From positions 1 to 12,336 of the forward strand of contig JBOGGX010000161.1 in assembly GCA_050744245.1 (NCBI GenBank): a DNA stretch of 12,336 nucleotides. Reading direction: 5' to 3'. This DNA is from JBOGGX01 sp050744245 (GTDB taxonomy: Bacteria > Actinomycetota > Acidimicrobiia > Acidimicrobiales > JBOGGX01). Below are positions 1 through 5,611 of this stretch, piece after piece. A program made the position numbers and the translations under genes. The stretch's first letter is position 1. Each line of letters starts with the position of its first letter. The notes under the pieces were generated by a model, which ran no database searches, was not told the DNA's origin, and saw nothing but the letters and a program-made list of their open reading frames with translations.

Positions 1-154
1 TGGCCGCCCCGCGTGCGGTCCGGCCCTGGGGGACCTGCCGGACGACCTCGCGGCTCGAGCCGGTCCGGGGACGGCGGCTCGAGCCGGAGTTCGGAGCGGA
101 CCGGCGACCACCCGCCGCCGAGCGCGAAGGAGTCGATGTGCGAGTGGGCGTCAT
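1..154 (-). CDS. ftsI: FtsI / penicillin-binding protein, N-terminal fragment (runs off the window)
   Basis: Only the first 51 codons are present; the gene continues beyond base 1. The ATG at 154-152 overlaps the ftsL stop in an ATGA junction, which implies translational coupling. The visible protein starts MTPTRTSTPSRSAAGGRRSA and is rich in Arg, Ser and Gly with no hydrophobic segment yet. That fits the long basic cytoplasmic tail that precedes the membrane anchor in actinobacterial septal transpeptidases (FtsI/PBP3), which cross-link peptidoglycan at the division septum. The assignment rests on position: mraZ-rsmH-ftsL-ftsI is the standard dcw order. No transpeptidase motif is visible because the fragment is too short, so another dcw protein cannot be strictly excluded. 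Confidence 0.7.
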   Translation of the reverse strand, partial: MTPTRTSTPSRSAAGGRRSAPNSGSSRRPRTGSSREVVRQVPQGRTARGAA

Positions 155-699
155 GGGCTCGGCTCGAGGTACGGCTTGACCTCTGGCCACGACGACGCCG
201 AGGAGTCGCCAGGGGTGGCGGCGTCGTTGGCGACGTCGTTCACGTCGCTCGGGGCCGGCCCGTCGGCCGCCTCCACCTCGGCCTCGGCCGCGTTGGCCGC
301 GACCTCGGCGGCCACGGCATCCGATGGGGTCAGGTAGGTCGCCGGCCCGGACGGCACCATCCCGAGCTCATGGATGGCGGTGTTGAGGATGCGATCGGGC
401 GCCTCGAGCGCGGCCACCTCGACCCGCAGGTCGTGATAGCGGTCCTGGGCCACCGCCACCTGACGGTCGAGCTCGTCGAGGCGCTCCTGGCTCGACACGA
501 GGACGGCCTGGAACCCGGCCAGCGCGAACAACAGCAGGAAGAGCACGATGCCGCCGATGACGATGAGCCGGGCCGACGGGGCCGAGCGCGATCTCGTCGC
601 CTGCCGAACCACGGCCAGGCGGGGGCGGGGTCTGGGGAGACCCGGTTGTGGGCCTCGTGCCGGACCGATCCGTGCCGGCGCCCGCACCGCGGTGGTCAC
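151..699 (-). CDS. ftsL: FtsL-like septum formation protein (single-pass, coiled coil)
   Basis: A 182-residue bitopic membrane protein. Residues 1-43 are basic and Pro/Arg-rich (cytoplasmic), about 44-66 form one membrane segment (LIVIGGIVLFLLLFALAG), and about 68-100 form a coiled coil with spaced Leu/Val. Residues 100-123 (APDRI...ELGMVPSGPATYL) match the end of the FtsL/DivIC domain. Residues 124-182 are an Ala/Glu/Asp-rich tail, probably disordered and outside the membrane. FtsL with FtsQ and DivIC/FtsB recruits and activates the septal synthase FtsW-FtsI. The start is GTG at 699-697, overlapping the rsmH stop (GTGA); the stop overlaps the ftsI ATG. A DivIC-family paralogue is the main alternative, but the place between rsmH and ftsI favours FtsL. 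Confidence 0.88.
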   Translation of the reverse strand: MTTAVRAPARIGPARGPQPGLPRPRPRLAVVRQATRSRSAPSARLIVIGGIVLFLLLFALAGFQAVLVSSQERLDELDRQVAVAQDRYHDLRVEVAALEAPDRILNTAIHELGMVPSGPATYLTPSDAVAAEVAANAAEAEVEAADGPAPSDVNDVANDAATPGDSSASSWPEVKPYLEPSP

Positions 700-1673
700 G
701 GGTGCTCCGGAGGATCACGACCGGGCGGTGTCTCGTCGGCGGCGGCGGCCAGCCGTTCGACGGCCCGGAGGCGGGCGCTCGAGGCCCGTGGGTTGTCGGC
801 CAGCTCCTCGGGACCGGGCTTCCACGCCCCCCGGCGCAGGAGTCGAACCTTGGCCACGGCCCCGCACTGGCAGGGCAGCTGGGGCGGGCAGGTGCACCCG
901 CCGGTGGCCGCCTCGCGGAAGCGGTCCTTCACGATCCGGTCCTCGCCCGAGTGGTAGGCCAGGACCGCGGCCCGGCCGCCCGGCACGAGCAGGTCGATGG
1001 CGGCGTCGATCGACGGGGCGAGGATGGCCAGTTCCTCGTTGACCTCGATGCGGAGGGCCTGGAAGGTGCGTCGGGCCGGGTGGCCCCCGCGCCGCCGGGC
1101 CGGGGCCGGGATGGCGTCGCGCACCACGTCGGCCAGCTCGACCGTGGTCGACACGGGCCGGGCGTTGACGATGGCGCGGGCGATCCGTCTGGCGTAGCGC
1201 TCATCGCCGAAGCGCCGGAGCACGGCCTCGAGGTTCGCCTCCGAGTAGGTGTTGACCACGTCGCCTGCGGTCCTGGCCTGGTTGCGGTTCATGCGCATGT
1301 CGAGTGGTCCTTCGTGGCGATAGGAGAAGCCGCGGTCTGGTCGGTCGAACTGAGGGGAGCTGACGCCGAGGTCGAACAGCACTGCGCTGACCCTGTGCTC
1401 ATCCAGCACCTCCAGTACGTGCTGCAGCCGGTCGAACCGGGCCTGGCGGAGGACCACTCGGTCACCGAAGGGAGCGAGCGCCTCCGCCGCCGCGGCCAGG
1501 GCCTGGTCGTCCTGGTCGACCCCGACCAGCCGCAGCCGGGGGTGGGCGGCCAACACCGCCCCGGCGTGGCCGCCGCCACCGACGGTGGCGTCGACCAGCA
1601 CGCCGGGCGGCACCTGTCCCAGCAGCTCGACGATGCGGTCGACCATGACCGGGCGGTGCTCGAAGCGATCCAT
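696..1673 (-). CDS. rsmH: 16S rRNA (cytosine-1402-N4)-methyltransferase RsmH (MraW)
   Basis: A 325-residue SAM-dependent methyltransferase that modifies C1402 N4 in the ribosomal decoding centre. Visible motifs in order: HRPVM at 6-10; the SAM-binding loop DATVGGGGHAGA at 28-39; GVDQDD at 51-56; LFDLGVSSPQFD at 99-110 followed by RGFSY and GPLDMRM; RRTFQALRIEVNEEL at 201-215; and AYHSGEDRIVKDRFR at 239-253. The SGEDR form replaces the more common SLEDR. Residues 260-271 (CTCPPQLPCQCG) contain four Cys, typical of actinobacterial members. Length is normal. The ATG at 1673-1671 is preceded by AGGGGG with 7 nt spacing. The gene is separated from mraZ by an unusual 282-nt structured leader and overlaps ftsL by 4 nt. 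Confidence 0.97.
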   Translation of the reverse strand: MDRFEHRPVMVDRIVELLGQVPPGVLVDATVGGGGHAGAVLAAHPRLRLVGVDQDDQALAAAAEALAPFGDRVVLRQARFDRLQHVLEVLDEHRVSAVLFDLGVSSPQFDRPDRGFSYRHEGPLDMRMNRNQARTAGDVVNTYSEANLEAVLRRFGDERYARRIARAIVNARPVSTTVELADVVRDAIPAPARRRGGHPARRTFQALRIEVNEELAILAPSIDAAIDLLVPGGRAAVLAYHSGEDRIVKDRFREAATGGCTCPPQLPCQCGAVAKVRLLRRGAWKPGPEELADNPRASSARLRAVERLAAAADETPPGRDPPEHP

Positions 1674-1955
1674 CGGCCAGCCCCCTGACGGCTGGTGCGC
1701 TACCCCGGTGACGAGGTGGTGCGCGTCGCTCCCGGTTCCTGGGTCGAGACCGAGCCGCTCATCGGCAGCCCCCCGGCCCGCGGGCGCACGTCGGGTTGTC
1801 TCTCCCGATCGAGCTGATGAAAAGCGGGCGGAGTAAGGGGCCTTCCATTCCGCAGACCGGGAGGCTGCGGATGAGCGATCCGGTCTCGATGAGGTGCCGG
1901 GTCCTGTCTGTGGCTCTCTGGCTCCTTTCGTCTCGTCTCTCGTCTGCCGTGCTCG
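1674..1955 (-). ncRNA. Structured 5' leader of rsmH (long rod-like hairpin), mraW-RNA candidate
   Basis: This is the untranslated stretch between the mraZ stop and the rsmH start, read on the minus strand. In the mRNA, 1889-1850 pairs with 1744-1783: 38 of 40 positions pair (33 Watson-Crick, 5 G-U; mismatches at 1879/1754 and 1869/1764), counted base by base. A further CCCGG/CCGGG helix (1901-1897 with 1735-1731) extends the rod across an internal loop. The 66-nt apical region (1849-1784) holds a 5-bp hairpin, UCGGG-N8-CCCGA, at 1808-1791. A conserved structured RNA called the mraW motif is known in leaders of mraW operons of actinobacteria; I could not compare this sequence with its consensus. 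Regulation of rsmH and the downstream division genes is an inference from position. Confidence 0.6.
1744..1889 (-). repeat. Imperfect inverted repeat, two 40-nt arms, 66-nt loop
   Basis: The arms are 1744-1783 and 1850-1889 in window coordinates. Only two positions fail to pair if the minus-strand RNA folds, and five pairs are G-U, which would be mismatches in a DNA cruciform on one strand. That points to selection on RNA structure rather than on a DNA palindrome. It is not a simple intrinsic terminator: the loop is large and no U-run follows the 3' arm. Confidence 0.85.
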
Positions 1956-2375
1956 TCACAACCGGAGGTCGCGTATGGCCTCGGCCAACAGGCCGGCCTG
2001 GCCGTCGCGCACGCCCTGGAAGCGGCTGCGTTCCCAGATCTCGATTCGGTCGAACTGGCCGGCCACGACGGCGTCGCGCACCAGGCCGGCGTGGTCGCGG
2101 TGCTCCCCGGGCACGACGAAGCGGCCCTGACCGTCGGGCTGGACGGCGCGGGCCTCGGCGAAGAACACCCGCATCACGTCCATGTCCTGATCGCTCTCGC
2201 TGACCTTGGTCTTCATCGCCTGGGCCACCTGGTCGAACTGCTCCGGCGTCCAGAGAGCAAGGCACCGATCCCACGGGGCCAGCACCCCCCCACCGCGGAG
2301 GGCGGGCCGGAACGCGGCGGGGAGGACCAGCCGCCCCTTCCCGTCGAGCGCATGCTCGAACCGACCGACGAACAC
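1956..2375 (-). CDS. mraZ: Transcriptional regulator MraZ
   Basis: A 139-residue protein made of two AbrB/SpoVT-like halves, each with the MraZ signature DGxGR: DGKGRLVLPAAFR at 11-23 and DGQGRFVVPGEHR at 81-93, followed by AVVAGQFDRIEIW at 102-114. MraZ proteins form rings that bind short direct repeats in front of their own operon and control dcw transcription. The GTG start at 2375-2373 is fixed by the family N-terminus (FVGRFEHALDGKGR) and by a strong GGAGGAGAG ribosome site about 5 nt upstream. The gene has its own promoter overlapped by five MraZ-type boxes, so autoregulation is likely. A long structured leader separates it from rsmH. Confidence 0.96.
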   Translation of the reverse strand: MFVGRFEHALDGKGRLVLPAAFRPALRGGGVLAPWDRCLALWTPEQFDQVAQAMKTKVSESDQDMDVMRVFFAEARAVQPDGQGRFVVPGEHRDHAGLVRDAVVAGQFDRIEIWERSRFQGVRDGQAGLLAEAIRDLRL

Positions 2376-2382
2376 GGTGCCT

Positions 2383-2391
2383 CTCCTCCGC
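2383..2391 (-). promoter_or_regulatory. Shine-Dalgarno site of mraZ
   Basis: The minus strand reads GGAGGAGAG followed by GCACC and the GTG at 2375. It is one of the clearest ribosome sites in the window and decides the GTG start of mraZ. Confidence 0.8.
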
Positions 2392-2431
2392 CTGGGATCG
2401 GGTTCCGGTGCCCCCTCACGGGCACACCGCT

Positions 2432-2476
2432 CCCCTGTTCTCCACTGCGTGACACTTTATGCCACTTCACTCCACC
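2432..2476 (-). promoter_or_regulatory. Array of five MraZ boxes, 10-bp period
   Basis: Reading the minus strand, pentamers start every 10 bp: GGTGG (2476), AGTGG (2466), AGTGT (2456), AGTGG (2446) and AGGGG (2436), each followed by a 5-bp spacer. An extra AGTGA fills the first spacer (2471). Direct repeats of a G-rich pentamer with 5-bp spacers are how MraZ operators look in E. coli (TGGGN), and AAAGTG[GT] boxes are described in mollicutes. The array covers the -10 and the start-site region of the mraZ promoter, so repression by MraZ is the simplest reading. The box assignment is from spacing and sequence only. Confidence 0.75.
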
Positions 2477-2482
2477 GGTCAA
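2454..2482 (-). promoter_or_regulatory. Vegetative promoter of mraZ / dcw cluster
   Basis: On the minus strand, TTGACC (2482-2477) lies 17 bp from TAAAGT (2459-2454), a good sigma-70-type match. Transcription would begin near 2447, giving a leader of about 70 nt to the mraZ GTG. The -10 lies inside the MraZ box array. Confidence 0.65.
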
Positions 2483-2528
2483 CCATGAGCAGGGACGACG
2501 CGAGTCGGTGGGGAGCCATGGGGTCGAG

Positions 2529-3209
2529 TCAGCTCGGAAGGCTGGCCAGGAAGGCGTCCGCGATGGCCGCCGTGGTGGCGTCGACCGCCGCCACCGCGAC
2601 GTCGAGCTCGGCCCGGGCCGCGGTGCGGTCCGCCGCGGTCATGGCCAGCAGGTCGACGGTCGGCGCGGCCGAGAACCGGCGGTGGACCGACGACTGCAGG
2701 CGGGCCCCGTGACGGGTGCGGCGCTGGGACAGGCCGACCAGCTTGGGCCGGCCCGGCGTCGCCGCCACCACCTCGCCCGGGCCGAGGCCGGCGAAGCACG
2801 CCCGGCTCGACCATGGGCTCGGGACCATGGCGCCGCGGTGGACGTCGGCGGCCACGCCGAGCCGGCCCAGCGCCTCGGCCCACGCCTCGCCCAGCCAGTG
2901 GAACGCCAGCCGGACGTCGTCCGACCACAGCGGATCGGTCGCGGGCAGCAGGACGTCGATCCAGACCACGTCGCCCGGCACCAGCAGCACCGCCCCCCCG
3001 CCGCTGCGCCGCCTGACGACGTCGACCCCGGCCGCGTAGGCCGCATCGGCATCGACGTCGCTATCGGGTTGGCCGCTGCCGAGGACGATGGCCGGATGTT
3101 CGACGTCGAACACCCACACGGTGCGCTCGAGCGGCGTCGGCCACGGCAGGTGGTGCAGCTCGGCGGCCGAACCTCGCCGCCGTACGACGGCCCAGCCGCC
3201 GCGGGTCAA
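2529..3209 (-). CDS. Lipoate-protein ligase A family protein (BPL/LplA/LipB fold)
   Basis: A 226-residue single-domain protein. RRRSGGGAVLLVPGD (66-80) matches the RRxSGGGAV substrate loop of lipoate/octanoyl transferases. CFAGLGPGEVV (138-148) and KLVGLSQRRTRHGAR (156-170) match the region with the conserved catalytic Lys, here K156. Such enzymes attach lipoate or octanoate to carrier domains; the exact substrate cannot be read from sequence, and no separate C-terminal lipoyl-AMP-forming domain is present. The TTG start at 3209 overlaps the stop of the upstream HNH gene (TTGA). The residues WAVVRRRGSAAELH fit the usual N-terminus of this family, so TTG is preferred despite a weak ribosome site. 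The gene is probably co-transcribed with the HNH gene. The start is less certain than the family. Confidence 0.8.
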   Translation of the reverse strand: MTRGGWAVVRRRGSAAELHHLPWPTPLERTVWVFDVEHPAIVLGSGQPDSDVDADAAYAAGVDVVRRRSGGGAVLLVPGDVVWIDVLLPATDPLWSDDVRLAFHWLGEAWAEALGRLGVAADVHRGAMVPSPWSSRACFAGLGPGEVVAATPGRPKLVGLSQRRTRHGARLQSSVHRRFSAAPTVDLLAMTAADRTAARAELDVAVAAVDATTAAIADAFLASLPS

Positions 3210-3718
3210 ACTGCGGCTTCGGCCAGCGGACCGCCGAGGAACGGCAGCCAGTCGCCGGGCACGGCGCCGGCCGCGAGGAACCGCCAGGCCGCACCGAGCG
3301 GGGCCCTGGGCGGCTGGTGCAGCCGCATCCCGGCCTCGTGGACGAGCCGGTCGCGCTTGCGGAGGTTGCAGGCCCGGCAGGCGGCGACCACGTTCTCCCA
3401 GACGTGGGTGCCGCCCCGCGAGCGGGGGACGACGTGGTCGATCGAGTCGGCGAAGCGGCCGCAGTACTGGCAGGCGCCGTCGTCGCGGGCCATCACCGCC
3501 CGCCGGCTCACGGCCAGCCGCCGGTGGTAGGGCACGCGGACGAACCGGCGGAGCCGGACGACGGAGGGGACGGCCACGGTCAGCCGTTGCGAGTGGTAGT
3601 GGCGGTCGGTCGCCCGCACCATCTCCGCCTTCTCGGCCAGGACGAGGACCGTGGCCCGCCGGGCGGGCACGATCGCCAGCGGCTCGTAGGTGGCGTTCAA
3701 CACGAGGGCCCGCCCCAT
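3206..3718 (-). CDS. HNH endonuclease-family protein
   Basis: A 170-residue protein with a complete zinc-stabilised HNH module: CQYC (83-86), DHVVPRSRGG (94-103) with the catalytic H95, N109, and CRACN (114-118) followed by K121. The N-terminus MGRALVLNATYEPLAIVPAR matches a stand-alone HNH family common in actinobacteria and cyanobacteria whose role is unknown; it is chromosomal and not clearly tied to a mobile element or restriction system. The reading frame is open to a GTG at 3760, but I chose the ATG at 3718 because the family begins with this MGRALVLNATYEPL segment and because a TACCCT -10 box sits 8 nt upstream, giving a leaderless mRNA. It overlaps the ligase gene by 4 nt. Confidence 0.87.
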   Translation of the reverse strand: MGRALVLNATYEPLAIVPARRATVLVLAEKAEMVRATDRHYHSQRLTVAVPSVVRLRRFVRVPYHRRLAVSRRAVMARDDGACQYCGRFADSIDHVVPRSRGGTHVWENVVAACRACNLRKRDRLVHEAGMRLHQPPRAPLGAAWRFLAAGAVPGDWLPFLGGPLAEAAV

Positions 3719-3726
3719 GGGGGCGC

Positions 3727-3732
3727 AGGGTA
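3727..3732 (-). promoter_or_regulatory. -10 box for a leaderless HNH transcript
   Basis: The minus strand reads TACCCT, then 8 nt, then the ATG at 3718. No Shine-Dalgarno is present. TANNNT boxes 6-8 nt before a start codon are typical of actinobacterial leaderless genes. No convincing -35 is visible. Confidence 0.45.
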
Positions 3733-3776
3733 GCGGGCCGGTCGAAGCTGGGCGGACCACTTGTCGCGGTCGGCCA

Positions 3777-4007
3777 TCAGGGGTAGCGGCGGCACCAGTC
3801 GAGGTAGGCGACGAGGTCGGCCGGGTCGGCGGGTCGAGCGGCGTCGCCGTAGTGGGTCTGCAGCCGGAAGCCGAGGTAGTCGCGATCGGGGATCGGCAGG
3901 AACGGCGCCCGCCGCCACCACCCCACCGGGGCCAACCGCACCACCTGCCGCAGGGCCACCGGCCAGAGGCGGGGCCGAACCAGGACGGCCAGGATCGAAT
4001 GGGTCAA
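3777..4007 (-). CDS. Small conserved protein of unknown function
   Basis: A 76-residue basic, Trp-rich protein. Visible pieces: RPRLWPVALRQVVRLAP (11-27), GWWRRAPFLPIPD (29-41), YLGFRLQTHYGD (44-55) and DLVAYLDWCRR (64-74). This order resembles a short family seen in many actinobacterial genomes that I recognise only as a conserved hypothetical. It has no signal peptide, no convincing membrane span and no catalytic motif. The TTG start at 4007 overlaps the stop of the cupredoxin gene (TTGA), so it is probably translated by coupling from that mRNA; a GTG about 17 codons in would lose the conserved N-terminal piece. Pairing with a secreted copper protein gives no clear hint of function. Confidence 0.72.
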   Translation of the reverse strand: MTHSILAVLVRPRLWPVALRQVVRLAPVGWWRRAPFLPIPDRDYLGFRLQTHYGDAARPADPADLVAYLDWCRRYP

Positions 4008-4465
4008 GTGACGACGAGGGTCGAGGTCATCGACGGGTGGATGCCGCAGTGGAACGGGTACTCCCCCGGCTCGCTCGGGGCGGTCAACTCGGCCGGTTGA
4101 CCGGGGTCGGCGGTCACGTCGAATGCACCGTCGTCGGCGGTGACGGTGTGCGTCGTGCTGTCGTTGTTGGTGACGGTGACCGTGGCCCCGACCGTGGCCC
4201 CGACCGTGGCCGGGAAGGCGAAGTCCTCGATCGTGATGCTGCCGGCGGCGGACGAGGCCCCGCCTTCGTCGCCCCCGGTGTCCTCGGGGGTGCCGTAGAG
4301 GCCGCCGCCGGCGTCGCCGGCGTCGGTCGACCGGTCGTCGGTGCCCGACCGGGCCTCGACGTCGTCGTCGTCACCGCAGGCCGCCACCCCGGCGACCAGG
4401 ACCAGCGCCAGCAGGCCGATCCCGATCCTGCGCCACATCGTTCCGTTGCTCACGACCGGCAGCAT
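4004..4465 (-). CDS. Cupredoxin-domain lipoprotein (type 1 copper, plastocyanin-like)
   Basis: A 153-residue lipoprotein. Residues 1-30 form a lipoprotein signal: WRR, a hydrophobic run, then the lipobox VAAC with C30 as the lipidated Cys. Residues 31-75 are an acidic Asp/Gly/Ser linker, and 76-153 a cupredoxin domain. The copper ligands are complete: H106 (TTHTV) and C140, H143, M146 in FHCGIHPSM. The protein would sit on the outer face of the membrane and carry electrons or bind copper; no partner is encoded nearby. An upstream ATG at 4495 is in frame, but the ATG at 4465 is preferred because GGAGGT lies 6 nt before it. The 12-bp tandem repeat at 4179-4212 lengthens a strand with repeated GATV. 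Confidence 0.9.
   Translation of the reverse strand: MLPVVSNGTMWRRIGIGLLALVLVAGVAACGDDDDVEARSGTDDRSTDAGDAGGGLYGTPEDTGGDEGGASSAAGSITIEDFAFPATVGATVGATVTVTNNDSTTHTVTADDGAFDVTADPGQPAELTAPSEPGEYPFHCGIHPSMTSTLVVT
4179..4212. repeat. 12-bp tandem repeat inside the cupredoxin gene
   Basis: The unit accgtggccccg occurs twice (4179-4190, 4191-4202), followed by a third partial copy (4203-4212). It is in frame and encodes a repeated Gly-Ala-Thr-Val in a strand of the cupredoxin fold, so copy number could change without a frameshift. Confidence 0.7.
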
Positions 4466-4507
4466 GGCACCACCTCCACCTCCCGAGGTCCGCATGGATC
4501 CGTGCTC

Positions 4508-4513
4508 AGGGTA
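4508..4513 (-). promoter_or_regulatory. -10 box of the cupredoxin transcript
   Basis: The minus strand reads TACCCT in the 69-bp gap between the ROK kinase stop and the chosen cupredoxin ATG. Transcription near 4501 would give a leader of about 35 nt that contains the GGAGGT ribosome site. No strong -35 is seen. Confidence 0.4.
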
Positions 4514-4534
4514 CGGAACCGGGCCGGTGTCCGT

Positions 4535-5422
4535 TCATCCGATGCCAACGTGGCGGCCGACCCCGCGCCAGCCGACGGCGGCCGCCCCGACCAGCGGTCC
4601 CCGGTCGCCGAGGCCGGCCGGGCGCACGACCGCACCGCGGGAGAACTCCAGCCGGGCGACCGCGTCGAGCTCGGCCCGGGCCGCGGCGAAGAAGGGTGCA
4701 CCGAAGCCGAGCGCCACCGATCCGGCCACCACGGCCAGCCTGAGATCGAGGAGGTTGGCCACCGACCCGATCGCCAACCCGACCAGCCGGCCGGTCCGCG
4801 CCACCACGTCGGGTTCGGCGTCGACCGCGGGGCGGCCGGTGATGGCGGCGATGGCGGTGCCGGAGGCCTCGGCTTCGAGACAGCCGCGGGCCCCGCAGAC
4901 GCACGGGCGGCCGTCCGGAACGACGATCACGTGGCCGACGTGGCCGGCGTTGCCGCCGGCGCCGTCGAGCAGGCGACCGTCGAGGACGATGCCGCCGCCG
5001 ACCCCGGTCGAGACGACCATCCCGACGTAGTCGCGGACGCCGGCGGCGGCGCCCCGCCACCCCTCGCCGAGGGCGAGGGCCTTGGCGTCGTTGTCGACGA
5101 AGGTCGGGAGGCCGGTGTGGGCGGCCAGCCGCGGCCGCAGCGGAAAGCCCCGCCACGCGGGGATGTTGAGGGGCGACACCGCCCCACCGCCCGGCGTCAT
5201 CGGTCCGCCGCACCCGACGCCGCAGACGGCGACCTCGGCCCCCACGCCGCCGCCCTCGGCGACCACGGCGTCGACGACCTCGGCCACCCGGGCGAACAGG
5301 AACTCCGCTTCGGTCCCGGGCGGGGTCGGGACGGTGCGACGCGCCGCCATCTCGCCGTCGGCGCCGACCAGGGCGGCCGCCAGCTTCGTTCCCCCGATGT
5401 CAACCGCCAACGCCAGTTCCAT
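4535..5422 (-). CDS. ROK-family sugar kinase (glucokinase-like)
   Basis: A 295-residue ROK protein. DIGGTK (8-13) is the phosphate loop, VDNDAKA (109-115) holds the catalytic base D112, STGVGGGIV (138-146) is the second ATP motif, and H164 with CVCGARGC (174-181) forms the ROK zinc site. The family phosphorylates glucose, N-acetylmannosamine or related sugars, or acts as a repressor; no helix-turn-helix precedes the kinase domain, so a kinase is expected. The usual GExGH motif reads GHVGH (160-164): the Glu that contacts the sugar is His161, so substrate may differ from glucose. The ATG at 5422 begins MELALAVDIGGTK as the family requires; the open frame upstream to 5755 crosses the promoter and moxR and is rejected. 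It appears to be transcribed alone as a leaderless mRNA. Confidence 0.92.
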   Translation of the reverse strand: MELALAVDIGGTKLAAALVGADGEMAARRTVPTPPGTEAEFLFARVAEVVDAVVAEGGGVGAEVAVCGVGCGGPMTPGGGAVSPLNIPAWRGFPLRPRLAAHTGLPTFVDNDAKALALGEGWRGAAAGVRDYVGMVVSTGVGGGIVLDGRLLDGAGGNAGHVGHVIVVPDGRPCVCGARGCLEAEASGTAIAAITGRPAVDAEPDVVARTGRLVGLAIGSVANLLDLRLAVVAGSVALGFGAPFFAAARAELDAVARLEFSRGAVVRPAGLGDRGPLVGAAAVGWRGVGRHVGIG

Positions 5423-5429
5423 GCGGCGC

Positions 5430-5435
5430 AACCTA
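5430..5435 (-). promoter_or_regulatory. -10 box for a leaderless ROK kinase transcript
   Basis: The minus strand reads TAGGTT, then exactly 7 nt, then the ATG at 5422, so transcription should start at or next to the start codon. There is no Shine-Dalgarno. This supports the short start over the longer open frame. Confidence 0.55.
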
Positions 5436-5459
5436 GGCAACCCCGCCAGGCATGGCGAC

Positions 5460-5536
5460 GCTGCGCAGCCGCACGGCGGAGCAGCAGGAGAGACGCACGT
5501 CGGTTGCCGAAGGCCCCACCGGCGAGGCCGAAGGCC
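5460..5536. repeat. Palindrome and repeated hairpins in the divergent ROK-moxR gap
   Basis: The 199-bp gap between the divergent genes contains the 10-bp palindrome gctgcgcagc (5460-5469) and two copies of gccgaaggcc (5506-5515, 5527-5536). The second copy forms the hairpin ggcc-gaa-ggcc. No credible ORF is present on either strand. The cluster could be a dispersed intergenic repeat or simply GC-rich chance; the sequence alone cannot say. Confidence 0.4.
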
Positions 5537-5605
5537 GAGTGGCGCAGACGACACAGCGGACAACACCACGCCTGCTCCCGCGCGACACTCACCCTTCCCC
5601 CTGCC

Positions 5606-5611
5606 TAGGCT
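5606..5611 (+). promoter_or_regulatory. -10 box of the moxR operon
   Basis: TAGGCT ends 10 nt before the ATG at 5622, which predicts a leader of only about 3 nt. No good Shine-Dalgarno or -35 is present. It mirrors the TAGGTT box of the divergent ROK gene. Confidence 0.45.

Noticed and set aside
1744..1889. Reading the long hairpin as an intrinsic terminator of mraZ
   Set aside because: The 3' arm is followed by CCCAGGAACC rather than a U-run, the loop is 66 nt, and rsmH downstream has no obvious promoter of its own in the remaining 70 nt.
2091..3530. 479-codon open frame on the plus strand
   Set aside because: It is antisense to mraZ, the ligase and HNH genes, crosses the mraZ promoter, and shows no domain.
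3761..5608. 615-codon open frame on the plus strand
   Set aside because: It is antisense to the small protein, cupredoxin and ROK kinase and has no recognisable domain; the composition is that of a GC-rich shadow frame.
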